64,000 nucleotides of DNA from Halarcobacter ebronensis (lineage in GTDB: Bacteria; Campylobacterota; Campylobacteria; Campylobacterales; Arcobacteraceae). Both the position numbers and the translations under genes were made by a program. This document shows positions 7,514 through 15,262 of the stretch, in pieces. Under the pieces are notes generated by a model. That model was not told the DNA's origin. It searched no databases and saw only the letters and a list, made by a program, of their open reading frames with translations. The DNA is taken from positions 1,240,001 to 1,304,000 of the forward strand of contig NZ_CP053836.1 of NCBI RefSeq assembly GCF_013201825.1, in the 5' to 3' direction. Every line of letters begins with the position of its first letter. Positions within the stretch are counted from its first letter, which is position 1.

Positions 7514-8038
7514 ATGTTTCTATATATGGTAATGCCAGGAAGAGATACTGAAACAAAAAGGTTAGCTCAGATTGAATATCTAAGTTCAGAATTTGGTGTA
7601 GAAGCTGAGGCTTATGAATACACATTAGTTGATCCAAAAAAAATGGTACAAGGTAAAAAAAGAAAACTTTTTATTCTTGGACATGGTTCAACGGATTCTT
7701 ATATGGGGCAAAGTGCAGAGGTGATGTATAACTTTCTTATAGATTGTGGTCTTTCATCAGAACATTTTAGTGAGATATGGCTTATGCCTTGTTTTGTTGG
7801 TATGCAAGAGCAAGACAACTCAGTTACAGAAAATTTTGCAAGAGCATTAAAAACCAAATTGCATCAAAATGAAGAGACACAAGATATTAAACTTTATGCT
7901 CCAAGAGGTAAGGTAACTTCTTATTATACTGATAATACTTATTCAAAGTGTACATCAGTAATAGTTGAAAAAGATGGGAAAGAATACGGTTTTTATGATG
8001 GAGGTTGGTTACTTGTTGGTGGAAGTGGTGTTTGGTAA
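7514..8038 (+). CDS. Possible clan CD (C80/caspase-fold-like) cysteine peptidase domain protein
   Basis: 174 residues, no signal peptide, no TM. A hydrophobic strand ending KLFILGHGS places His57 in an h-h-h-G-H-G motif. About 36 residues later IWLMPCF places Cys93 after another hydrophobic strand. A strand-His-Gly and strand-Cys pair with this spacing is the signature of clan CD peptidases such as the C80 self-processing domain of MARTX/TcdB toxins. The C-terminal part is rich in Gly/Tyr (KEYGFYDGGWLLVGGSG). The fold is inferred only from this pattern; no toxin domain is attached. An AAAGGA site precedes the ATG, and a perfect terminator follows. Confidence 0.45.
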   Translation: MFLYMVMPGRDTETKRLAQIEYLSSEFGVEAEAYEYTLVDPKKMVQGKKRKLFILGHGSTDSYMGQSAEVMYNFLIDCGLSSEHFSEIWLMPCFVGMQEQDNSVTENFARALKTKLHQNEETQDIKLYAPRGKVTSYYTDNTYSKCTSVIVEKDGKEYGFYDGGWLLVGGSGVW

Positions 8039-8060
8039 TATCTAAAATTAAATCTCAAAT

Positions 8061-8095
8061 AAAAAGGCTATTTTAAACTTGAAAATAGCCTTTTT
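8061..8095 (+). terminator. Strong rho-independent terminator
   Basis: Perfect 14-bp stem (8061-8074 with 8082-8095), 7-nt loop, five-T tail. It ends the transcript of the gene at 7514-8038. Confidence 0.88.
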
Positions 8096-8204
8096 ATATT
8101 AATACGAATCTAGTTATAATCTCTTTTGAAAATAACAATAAATATTTAAATTATAAACTAACAATTAATAAAACTTGTTGTTAAAAATTCTTTAGGAGTT
8201 TAGA

Positions 8205-8657
8205 ATGAAAACAATAGAAAAACTAAGTGAAAATAGAAATTATACCGCCATTAATTTGGGGAAACTAGAAGAGTTAATGGAATACTCACTAATACATAAA
8301 GTAAATAAACAGAAAATTGAAGGAAAAGTATTTTTGAAAGAACCAACAAACTCTACTGGAACTGAAATCTCTTTTAACTCTTTAGCTGCAAAAACAGAAC
8401 AACCATATTTTCATATCCATTATAAAAATGAAGAGACTTATATTATTTTAAAAGGTTATGGTTTTTTTCAAGTAGATGATAACTGCTTTGAAATTAAAGA
8501 AGGTTCTGTAATACGTGTTGCACCCAATGGTGAAAGAGGTATAAGAAATGATTCTGATGAAACTATGATATACCTGGTAGTTCAATCAAAAGAGAACTCT
8601 TTAGAAGAGTATACAACTGATGATGGCAAAAGGGTAGATTTTAATCCAAAATGGTAA
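8205..8657 (+). CDS. Cupin-domain protein
   Basis: 150 residues. Cupin motif 1 is recognisable in PYFHIHYKNEETYIILKGYGFFQVDD (His-x-His, Glu) and motif 2 in GSVIRVAPNGERGIRNDSDE, where the usual His is replaced by Gly/Arg, so metal binding may be incomplete. AGGAG precedes the ATG at 8205. Small single-domain cupins of this kind bind small ligands or act as isomerases/dioxygenases; no specific role can be given. It is monocistronic. Confidence 0.75.
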   Translation: MKTIEKLSENRNYTAINLGKLEELMEYSLIHKVNKQKIEGKVFLKEPTNSTGTEISFNSLAAKTEQPYFHIHYKNEETYIILKGYGFFQVDDNCFEIKEGSVIRVAPNGERGIRNDSDETMIYLVVQSKENSLEEYTTDDGKRVDFNPKW

Positions 8658-8661
8658 AAGG

Positions 8662-8693
8662 ATTAAGAGAGATTTACCTCTTTCTCTTTTAAT
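8662..8693 (+). terminator. Probable terminator after cupin gene
   Basis: ATTAAGAGAGA (8662-8672) pairs with TCTCTTTTAAT (8683-8693) with one G:T wobble. A T-rich 3' arm gives a modest terminator immediately after the stop at 8657. Confidence 0.5.
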
Positions 8694-8797
8694 AATTTAT
8701 CAATTTAACCAAAAATTAAAAAGAGAAGATAAAAACTATTTCAAGAGTAATCTAAATTTTTAATGGTAGTATTAGTCAAATAGATAATGGAATTAAA

Positions 8798-9073
8798 ATG
8801 TTAAGATACAATCAATTTTTAGAAAAAATAAAATATTATTACAGATTAATAAAAACAAAAAAGATACATATCTACTTAATACTTGTTGGTATTTTAGGTG
8901 TTGTTATAGGTTTATACTTTTCTGTACCTCTTATAAATAAAATATTTGCTTGGTTTATTCTTATAGGAGTTTTTATAAAACTATATGATTTCTCTGAAAA
9001 AATAGAGAGAGATATTATTCCCTATGATTTTAATAAACTTCTTCCTCCTCCAAAAAAGAAAGATAAAAATTAA
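8798..9073 (+). CDS. Small two-helix membrane protein
   Basis: 91 residues. Two predicted TM helices (about residues 25-45, IYLILVGILGVVIGLYFSVPL, and 48-62, IFAWFILIGVFIKL) lie between a basic N-terminus and a basic C-terminus (PPPKKKDKN). This gives an N-in/C-in hairpin. I recognise no family. The ribosome binding site is weak. It is flanked by unrelated single genes. Confidence 0.5.
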   Translation: MLRYNQFLEKIKYYYRLIKTKKIHIYLILVGILGVVIGLYFSVPLINKIFAWFILIGVFIKLYDFSEKIERDIIPYDFNKLLPPPKKKDKN

Positions 9074-9183
9074 TAGTTACATTGCAAGTTTATAAATTTT
9101 TATAAAAAACAGCTTCATAAATAGGAATGATTATCAAAATTAAGAATTATAAAGATATACTTTCATTTTTTTAAGGATGAAGG

Positions 9184-9594
9184 ATGAATAATTTATTAAA
9201 AATTAGTAGAATAGCCCTTGGAGCTATTTTTATTTGGTATGGGATTTTGAAATTTTTCCCAAATTTAAGCCCTGCAGAAGTGTTAGCTACAAAAACTATA
9301 GATATATTGTTTTTCAATTTGATCCCTGCAAATATCTCTATTAAACTTTTAGCTATTTGGGAACTTTTTGTTGGAATAGGTTTATTGTTTGGATTCTATT
9401 TAAGATGGGCATTGTTACTGTTCTTTGTACATATGACTTTGACTTTTACCCCACTGTTTTTGCTTCCTGAACTCTCTTTTACTCATGCTCCATTTGCTTT
9501 TACCCTTGTGGGACAATATATAGTAAAAAATGTAATTTTCATATTAATGGGAATAATGATATATAAAAATAATTTTGATAAAAGTAGAATATAA
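9184..9594 (+). CDS. DoxX-family membrane protein
   Basis: 136 residues with four hydrophobic helices. The N-terminal ISRIALGAIFIWYGILKFFPN is the hallmark of DoxX-like proteins, followed by LLAIWELFVGIGLLFGF and LTFTPLFLLPE. DoxX family members sit in the inner membrane and are linked to quinone/thiosulfate or redox functions in some organisms; the specific role here is unknown. AAGGATGA precedes the ATG. The following cupin gene starts 53 bp later and its ribosome binding site lies in a hairpin. Confidence 0.75.
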   Translation: MNNLLKISRIALGAIFIWYGILKFFPNLSPAEVLATKTIDILFFNLIPANISIKLLAIWELFVGIGLLFGFYLRWALLLFFVHMTLTFTPLFLLPELSFTHAPFAFTLVGQYIVKNVIFILMGIMIYKNNFDKSRI

Positions 9595-9606
9595 AATTAA
9601 ATAGAT

Positions 9607-9647
9607 AATTAAGTCTTTAAATAGTAAATTTCTTTAAAGGCTTAATT
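9607..9647 (+). promoter_or_regulatory. RBS-sequestering hairpin in front of cupin gene
   Basis: A 15-bp stem (9607-9621 with 9633-9647, one U:G wobble), 11-nt loop. Its 3' arm contains the AAAGG ribosome binding site (9636-9640) and ends directly against the ATG at 9648. This could repress translation, for example as a thermo-switch, or terminate doxX transcripts. Confidence 0.5.
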
Positions 9648-9959
9648 ATGTTAAATAATATTTTTGAAAATATAAAAATCAACAAACAAGATGAGCAATT
9701 TTTTGAACTATTAAAAAGTGATAATATAAGAGTTGAGAAAATAGTATCAAATGGGCAATCCTCACCAAAAGATTTTTGGTATGAGCAAGATGAAAATGAG
9801 TTTGTAGTTCTTCTAATGGGTGAAGCTATCTTAGAATTTGAAGATAAAGAGTATAGCCTAAAAGAGGGAGATTATCTAAATATTCCCAAAAAAATTAGAC
9901 ATAGAGTCAAATATACTTCTAAAAATGAACCAACAATCTGGTTGGCAATTTTTTATTAA
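9648..9959 (+). CDS. Small cupin-domain protein
   Basis: 103 residues. Motif 1 region WYEQDENEFVVLLMGEAILEFED and motif 2 GDYLNIPKKIRHRVKYTS (with the conserved Pro and His) define a single-domain cupin. The conserved opening NIRVEKIVSNGQSSPKDFWYEQ is shared with the cupins often annotated as phosphoribosylaminoimidazole-carboxylase-like or uncharacterised; catalytic role is unknown. Its ribosome binding site is buried in a 15-bp hairpin (9607-9647), so translation may be conditional. Confidence 0.75.
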   Translation: MLNNIFENIKINKQDEQFFELLKSDNIRVEKIVSNGQSSPKDFWYEQDENEFVVLLMGEAILEFEDKEYSLKEGDYLNIPKKIRHRVKYTSKNEPTIWLAIFY

Positions 9960-10061
9960 ACCTTCTTTTTTAAATAATCTATAAAATCTATAAATAAATT
10001 ATCTTTATATTTAAGAGATATTGCATTAAAATAATCTTTAAACTTATTTAAAGGATCTTTC

Positions 10062-11111
10062 ATGTCAATTCTTGCTGAAACTTCAAGTAGCCTTGAACAG
10101 ATAAAATTAGTCCTTGAAAAAGAACTTCCAATGTATAGAGAAGCTTTTTGTGATAGAACTTGTTTTATTATGGCTTGTTTATCCGAACTTGTTTATCTAA
10201 AATTTAATAAACCAATATTAGATCCAAATGACAAAGAACTAGTTAAAAAAGTTTCAAATCTTTTAGTAGATGAGAGTAAACTTTCAAACTTATATAAACT
10301 TTTAGAGCTACTCTCTTATAACCATGAAGAGGAGAAAGAGAAGTTAAAAAAAGAGTTAGATATTTTAGATTTTCAAATTGACAAACTTTTTAATAAAGAG
10401 GGAACGCAAGCTATGATTGTTTCCACTTCAAAGTTTTATGCTTTAGTTTTTAGAGGAACAGAAGCAACAAGTATAGCGGATATAAAATCTGATTTAAAAG
10501 CAAAACAGACAAAATGTGAACTTGGAGGTAAAATCCATACTGGCTTTAAAGAAGCTTTTGAGTTAGTACAAAAAGAGATACAGGACTACATTGATGAAAA
10601 TCTAAAGGATAAACCTCTTCTTATTACTGGACATAGTTTGGGTGGTGCACTTGCAACTGTTGCAACAAAAAGTTTAAAGTATGAAAAAATAGCAGCTTGT
10701 TATACCTTTGGTTCTCCCCGTGTGGGAGATGAGATATGGATGCTTGGAATAAAAGCTCCTGTATATAGAATTGTAAATTCAGCCGACCCTGTTACGATGC
10801 TTCCTTTTGGTACAGAAGCAGTTGATATATTAACTCTTTTGTTTAGATTTGTTCCATATATTGGAGAGAAAATTAGCAGATATTTAGAGTCAAACTTTAG
10901 TGGTTATTCCCATTCAGGATATATGAGATATTTGACGAATATTGAAAATGGCGAGTTTGAAAAGGCAGAGCTAGTATATTCAGTTAGTTTTTTACGAAGA
11001 ATAAGGGCTTATATATTAAGGAAAATACCATTTTCAAGTATTCCAGCTGATCATGCAATTAGTGTATATAGAAAAAAACTACATTTTATAGCTTTTAAAA
11101 GAAATCAATAA
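10062..11111 (+). CDS. Class 3 lipase (alpha/beta hydrolase)
   Basis: 349 residues. The nucleophile elbow is ITGHSLGGALATVA with Ser192. Asp in IVNSADPVTMLPF and His in SGYSHSGYMRYL complete a plausible Ser-Asp-His triad. KFYALVFRGTEATS is the typical oxyanion-side strand, all fitting Lipase_3. There is no signal peptide or TM, so the enzyme is predicted cytoplasmic or exported by a non-Sec route. The first 110 residues are helical and charged (EEEKEKLKKELD). A lipoprotein gene starts 9 bp after its stop, so the two probably form one operon ending at a strong terminator. Confidence 0.82.
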   Translation: MSILAETSSSLEQIKLVLEKELPMYREAFCDRTCFIMACLSELVYLKFNKPILDPNDKELVKKVSNLLVDESKLSNLYKLLELLSYNHEEEKEKLKKELDILDFQIDKLFNKEGTQAMIVSTSKFYALVFRGTEATSIADIKSDLKAKQTKCELGGKIHTGFKEAFELVQKEIQDYIDENLKDKPLLITGHSLGGALATVATKSLKYEKIAACYTFGSPRVGDEIWMLGIKAPVYRIVNSADPVTMLPFGTEAVDILTLLFRFVPYIGEKISRYLESNFSGYSHSGYMRYLTNIENGEFEKAELVYSVSFLRRIRAYILRKIPFSSIPADHAISVYRKKLHFIAFKRNQ

Positions 11112-11120
11112 GGAGGAAAT

Positions 11121-11714
11121 ATGTTTAGAAATCTTTTAGTTATTACTTTTGTAATTGTTCTTTTTTCGGGTTGTTATAGTGAAAAAATATTAAGAACCAA
11201 ACCAACAACTTTTCTTGATATGCAAGAAAAAATCTCAGATGGAAAGCTTAAATATCATTGCGTAAATTTTGATGAAAAAGCATACACTGAGATAGAGATT
11301 TTAAAACAAAATATCTGCGAAGGATATATTACTGTAAGTGCTCAAGATGTAAAAGAGGTCTATAAAGATAAGCTTGAAACAATGGTAAATGATCTTTTTT
11401 ATATCTCAGATATGAATTGTAGAAAATATGTTGAGAGGTTTAAATTTAACTATATTAAACAAGATGTAACAGGCAAATTTCTAAATCTAAATATTTTTGG
11501 TTTGGGATTTAATATTGGTACTATTGGTGATTTAGCAAATGAACAGTTTGTTAGGCTTAGTGATACATTAAATGCAAATCTAAATAAAAGAGCAGAGATA
11601 AAAAAGAGCATTATTTCAAAAGTAAGTAAAGGCTCTAAGGATAGTACTATTAATGAAATCTTAGTGGATTTTATAGAGTATGATAGAAGTTGTTCTTTAG
11701 TAACTACCTTTTAA
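11121..11714 (+). CDS. Lipoprotein of unknown function, co-operonic with lipase
   Basis: 197 residues. The signal peptide MFRNLLVITFVIVLFSGC ends in a lipobox (LFSG-C), so the protein is lipid-anchored. The mature part includes three further Cys, a hydrophobic glycine-rich stretch (FGLGFNIGTIGDLAN) that could embed in a membrane, and charged flanks. I do not recognise a family. AAGGAGG precedes its ATG by 5 bp, a very strong site. The 9-bp spacing from the lipase suggests a lipase/lipoprotein pair, reminiscent of effector/immunity layouts, but nothing further supports that. Confidence 0.6.
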   Translation: MFRNLLVITFVIVLFSGCYSEKILRTKPTTFLDMQEKISDGKLKYHCVNFDEKAYTEIEILKQNICEGYITVSAQDVKEVYKDKLETMVNDLFYISDMNCRKYVERFKFNYIKQDVTGKFLNLNIFGLGFNIGTIGDLANEQFVRLSDTLNANLNKRAEIKKSIISKVSKGSKDSTINEILVDFIEYDRSCSLVTTF

Positions 11715-11717
11715 GTT

Positions 11718-11752
11718 TATACCATAAACCTATGTGTTTATGGTATAATTTT
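11718..11752 (+). terminator. Strong terminator after lipase operon
   Basis: Perfect 12-bp stem TATACCATAAAC (11718-11729) / GTTTATGGTATA (11736-11747), 6-nt loop, followed by T-rich sequence. Confidence 0.85.
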
Positions 11753-11772
11753 CTCTTTTTTAAAGAGTTTAC

Positions 11773-12663
11773 ATGAAGATATTTTTAGTATTTATTTCTA
11801 TTTTGGTAAATATTTTTGCACAAAACCTAAAAAGTGTTTATAACTACAAAGTTATACATAAAAATATAATTTATCACCAAAAGCCCTATATTTTAATTAG
11901 AAGTTTTAATATTGACAACAAAAGATATTATTTAGCTGTTAATAGCAAGAATCTTATTACAAAAATCATTGAGAATAAAGCCTTTCTAAGAGAAGAAACA
12001 GAAGAAAAAAGTAGATATGAGAAGGTTCTATCTTCTTATTCTAAAGCTCCTTTTAATCTTCAAAATTATGGGCTTAAAAAGTTAGACTCAAAAAATATTT
12101 TCCTTACAATGGATATGTGTCCCTCTTCAAAAATCGGTTATGAAGATGGTTTTTTAGCAGAGATTATCTCTAAATATAAAACTGTTCCTATTACTTTTTT
12201 TATTTCAGGTAGATGGATTGAAAAACATAAAAAGGAGTTTCTTGAGTTAAGAGAGTTACAAAAAGAAAGAAAGCTTGATATAACTTGGGGAAATCATACT
12301 TTTAATCACTTCTATTACCCAAACTGTTCTTTAGAAAAAAACTTTATACTTGCCCCTAAAACAGATCTAAAAAAAGAGATTTTAGATTTGGAAAAACTTC
12401 TGATTAGTTATGATATTACTCCTTCAATTCTTTTCAGGTTTCCTGGTCTTGTTTCAGACAAAAAGAGTATTAGTATTATAAAAGAACTTGGTTTGATTTC
12501 TGTTGGTTCAAATGCTTGGTTAGCTAAAGATGAAGTTATAAAAGAGGGAAGTATAATTCTTCTTCATGGAAATAAAAATGAACCTAAAGGAATAGAAAAA
12601 GCAAGGGATTTTCTAATAAAAAAAGATGATTTTAATTTAGGTTCAATTTTGCAGGAGTTATAA
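11773..12663 (+). CDS. Polysaccharide deacetylase-family protein (NodB-like), variant active site
   Basis: 296 residues with a signal peptide (MKIFLVFISILVNIFA). The NodB-like domain begins near residue 110. Motif 1, usually TFDDGP, reads LTMDMCPS, so the first Asp (catalytic base) is kept but the second, a metal ligand, is replaced. Motif 2 is WGNHTFNH, with the His-x3-His metal pair intact. RFPG matches motif 3 and LLHGNK motif 5. This TxDxC variant group is known in related proteins; whether the enzyme deacetylates peptidoglycan or exopolysaccharide is open. It converges on slyD across a shared terminator. Confidence 0.7.
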   Translation: MKIFLVFISILVNIFAQNLKSVYNYKVIHKNIIYHQKPYILIRSFNIDNKRYYLAVNSKNLITKIIENKAFLREETEEKSRYEKVLSSYSKAPFNLQNYGLKKLDSKNIFLTMDMCPSSKIGYEDGFLAEIISKYKTVPITFFISGRWIEKHKKEFLELRELQKERKLDITWGNHTFNHFYYPNCSLEKNFILAPKTDLKKEILDLEKLLISYDITPSILFRFPGLVSDKKSISIIKELGLISVGSNAWLAKDEVIKEGSIILLHGNKNEPKGIEKARDFLIKKDDFNLGSILQEL

Positions 12664-12685
12664 ATCAGCTAACTGATTTTATAAC
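12657..12685. terminator. Bidirectional terminator between deacetylase and slyD
   Basis: GTTATAAATCAG (12657-12668) pairs with CTGATTTTATAAC (12673-12685) with one bulge. It overlaps both stop codons. Confidence 0.65.
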
Positions 12686-13087
12686 TATTTTAAACTCTAA
12701 GTCACATCCTGCTAATGGATGATTATAATCAACTGTCACATCCTCTTTAGTTACGTCAATTACTGTTGCTCTTACAACTTCATCCTCTTCATCATCAGCT
12801 TCTAAAACCATACCAATCTCTAAATCAATATCTTCAAACTCTTCAATAGGAAGAGTCTCTGTAAAACTTTCATCATACTCTCCATAAGCATCTCGTGCAG
12901 GTATTTTCACCACTTTTGTCTCTCCAACTTCCATAAGTGAAACTGTCTTTTCAAGAGCTGGTAATATTTGCCCTAAACCAAATACAAATTCAATTGGATT
13001 TCCCTCTTCAAGATTGCTTTCAATTACTTCATTGTTTACTTTTAGTTCATAGTTCATAACTACAATTTGATTTTTTTTGATTGGCAT
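12665..13087 (-). CDS. slyD: FKBP-type peptidyl-prolyl cis-trans isomerase, SlyD-like
   Basis: 140 residues with the SlyD two-domain pattern. The FKBP part holds VVMNYELKVNNEVIESN, PIEFVFGLGQILPALEKTV and KVVKIPARDAYGEYDE. An inserted IF chaperone domain follows (about residues 70-120), and the FKBP fold closes with VTVDYNHPLAGCDLEFKI. The protein catalyses prolyl isomerisation and acts as a folding chaperone in the cytoplasm. The His/Cys-rich metal-binding tail of E. coli SlyD is absent, so a nickel-delivery role is less likely. Confidence 0.85.
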   Translation of the reverse strand: MPIKKNQIVVMNYELKVNNEVIESNLEEGNPIEFVFGLGQILPALEKTVSLMEVGETKVVKIPARDAYGEYDESFTETLPIEEFEDIDLEIGMVLEADDEEDEVVRATVIDVTKEDVTVDYNHPLAGCDLEFKIVIKSVS

Positions 13088-13262
13088 ATTAATTTTCCTT
13101 TTTATAATCTTTTCAAACTATATCAAAAATTGATAACAAATAAGTAAAATTTGAGTTTAAAAAATCATCGACTTTTAATTTGTAAAAAAAAGTGTTAAAT
13201 TTAAACAATAAACCTTAGCTATTTTTTTGTTAATTTATATAAAATATCTCAAAAGGATTTTT

Positions 13263-13874
13263 ATGAGCTATTGGATTTTTTTGACTCTTTGTATAATCGC
13301 AACGGCAACTCCAGGACCAGCAGTATTTTTAGCAATAAGAAATGGTGCTTTTTATGGTTTCAGAAAATCTCTTCTGGGTATTTTAGGAAATATTTCAGCA
13401 ATGTTTACAATGGCTTCAATTAGTGCAGCAGGATTAGGTACGCTACTTTTGTCCTCTTCTTACCTCTTTTTTATAATAAAAATACTTGGAGGATTTTATC
13501 TTATATATTTAGGAATAAAAGCGATAAGAAGCAACTCTTTTATAAACAGACAAAATGATATTTTTCAAAATAAAAAAGGAATTGAACTCTTCAAAGAGGC
13601 ATATTTTGTTGGAGTTAGTAATCCAAAAGCAATAGTTTTTTATACTGCATTGTTCCCTCAGTTTTTAGATTTAGAAAAATCTATATTTGGTCAATTTTTA
13701 GTTTTAAGTGGTACTTTTTTATTCTTCTCTTTTCTATTTTTATCTTTATATTCTGCCCTTGCTTCAAATATAAAAGTCTATCTTTTAAAACAAGAAGTAA
13801 TAAAGTGGTTTAATAGAGTTTTAGGTTCTTTGTTTATTGGCTTTGGAGTAGCTATTACAACTTCACAAAGGTAA
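13263..13874 (+). CDS. LysE-family amino-acid exporter
   Basis: About 203 residues. The ATG at 13263 is preferred because AAAAGGA lies 6 bp upstream; a longer TTG frame from 13227 adds an implausible basic stretch. The family signature WIFLTLCIIATATPGPAVFLAIRNGA is at the N-terminus, followed by KILGGFYLIYLGIKAI and the FKEAYFVGVSNPKAIVFYTALFP motif. There are six predicted TM helices. LysE/RhtB proteins export amino acids or homoserine lactones from the cytoplasm; the substrate is not resolvable. Confidence 0.85.
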   Translation: MSYWIFLTLCIIATATPGPAVFLAIRNGAFYGFRKSLLGILGNISAMFTMASISAAGLGTLLLSSSYLFFIIKILGGFYLIYLGIKAIRSNSFINRQNDIFQNKKGIELFKEAYFVGVSNPKAIVFYTALFPQFLDLEKSIFGQFLVLSGTFLFFSFLFLSLYSALASNIKVYLLKQEVIKWFNRVLGSLFIGFGVAITTSQR

Positions 13875-13883
13875 AAATTAATT

Positions 13884-14819
13884 ATGAAATTTAGTCTATT
13901 TATTTTTCTCTTAACTTCATTTGCATATTGCTCTTATGAAAAAGTTACAATTGGAAATATTGATCCCTATTATGAACACAAGATTACAAAAGAGCAGTTA
14001 AAAGATATTATTCTTGAGATAAAAAAGAGTTTTAAAGAGCAATTAAATAAAGATATTTTTGATTACTCAACAAATGGAAAACCAATTAATTTAGTCTATA
14101 TTCCCACATCAAAAATTGAAAATCTTATTACAAGAAATCAAGAACAACTTCAACGCAAAGAGAATCTGGCAAAAAGATTGTCAGAACAGTTAGCTTCAAG
14201 CCAGAAGCGGATTAATAGTTTAAAAGATGAGTTTAAAGATAAAAAAGCTCAAATGGATAAAAAAATTGAAATTTATAATAGTTATGTAAATGAACAAAAT
14301 AAAAAGAAGAAGCTCTCAAAAGAGGAGTATCAAACCATAAAAGAAGAGATTGATAAGAGAAAAAAAGTTTTAAATGAACATCTAAAAGTGTATAAAAATG
14401 ATAAAAAAGAATTGCGAAAAGAAATTAACTTTTACAATGCAAATGTAATTAAATATAATAGAATAGTTCTAGATTATAACAGATTAAGCAGAGATATTGA
14501 GAGGCTTAACAGAACCAATAAGAAAGTTAGAGGTCAAACTTTTGGAGAGAAAAAAACAATTAAAAAAATTAGCTTCAAAGATGGAAAAACACGCGAAATT
14601 GAAACTAATACAACAGTATCAATGAATAAAATTGAGATTTATGGTTTTGAGAGTTTAAATGAGTTAAAAGCAGTATTAGCACATGAAATTGCCCATTTAG
14701 TAGGAATTCCTCATGTTGATTCAAAGGGCTCATTGATGAATCCAGTTTTACAAAAAAATCAAATAGATAATCTTTATCTAACAAAAGAGGATATTGCAGC
14801 TTTTGAAAAATATTTTTAA
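13884..14819 (+). CDS. Exported matrixin-like zinc metalloprotease with coiled coil
   Basis: 311 residues with a signal peptide (MKFSLFIFLLTSFAYC). A long charged coiled coil spans roughly residues 85-220 (repeated Lys/Glu/Asn heptads). The C-terminus has the metzincin zinc motif HEIAHLVGIPH (HExxHxxGxxH, His267 to His277) and a following SLMNP Met-turn, both intact. Together these mark a matrixin-type protease acting in the periplasm or outside the cell. The coiled coil occupies the place of a long propeptide. It starts 9 bp after the LysE gene and ends 11 bp before the GNAT gene. Confidence 0.75.
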   Translation: MKFSLFIFLLTSFAYCSYEKVTIGNIDPYYEHKITKEQLKDIILEIKKSFKEQLNKDIFDYSTNGKPINLVYIPTSKIENLITRNQEQLQRKENLAKRLSEQLASSQKRINSLKDEFKDKKAQMDKKIEIYNSYVNEQNKKKKLSKEEYQTIKEEIDKRKKVLNEHLKVYKNDKKELRKEINFYNANVIKYNRIVLDYNRLSRDIERLNRTNKKVRGQTFGEKKTIKKISFKDGKTREIETNTTVSMNKIEIYGFESLNELKAVLAHEIAHLVGIPHVDSKGSLMNPVLQKNQIDNLYLTKEDIAAFEKYF

Positions 14820-14830
14820 TAGGAGAGATT

Positions 14831-15256
14831 ATGATTAAAATTAGAGAAGCCTCAATAGATGATGCAAAGGCTCTTATTCCTTTACTTGACTCTTTAGGTT
14901 ATGAAAATACAGAAAAGTTTATAAAAAAGAGAATTTCACAACTACTTTCAAATAGTAATGATGCTTTAGTAGTTGCTTGTGATAATGAAAAGATTGTGGG
15001 TTTTATCTCTTTTTGTTTTATGGTTCAACTAGGATTGGAGAATGATTTTTGTAGAATTACATATTTTTGTGTTTTAGAAGAATATAGAAGTAAAAAAGTT
15101 GGCGCAATGCTTGAATCTTATGTTGAAGATGAAGCGAAAAAGAGAAATTGTAATAGAATAGAAGTGCATTGCAATGAAAGAAGAAAAGAGGCTCATAGGT
15201 TTTATTATAGACAAAACTATATTGAGTCTCCAAAATATCTGATGAAGATGTTATAA
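14831..15256 (+). CDS. GNAT-family N-acetyltransferase
   Basis: 141 residues. The acetyl-CoA-binding region follows GNAT motif A (CVLEEYRSKKVGAMLESYVEDEAKKRN; the canonical Q/R-x-x-G-x-G/A is present as R-S-K-K-V-G-A). Motif B follows with EAHRFYYRQNYIES. The N-terminus IKIREASIDDAKALIPLLDSL is typical. AGGAGA precedes the ATG. The acceptor substrate is unknown. It is likely co-transcribed with the metalloprotease 11 bp upstream. Confidence 0.8.
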   Translation: MIKIREASIDDAKALIPLLDSLGYENTEKFIKKRISQLLSNSNDALVVACDNEKIVGFISFCFMVQLGLENDFCRITYFCVLEEYRSKKVGAMLESYVEDEAKKRNCNRIEVHCNERRKEAHRFYYRQNYIESPKYLMKML

Positions 15257-15262
15257 CTTAGA

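Noticed and set aside
11121-11714. Lipase/lipoprotein pair as a type VI effector-immunity module
   Set aside because: No T6SS genes, no PAAR/VgrG or N-terminal marker; the layout alone is not enough.
13227-13262. TTG-initiated N-terminal extension of the LysE exporter
   Set aside because: No ribosome binding site and a basic, non-conserved stretch; the ATG at 13263 has AAAAGGA in front.
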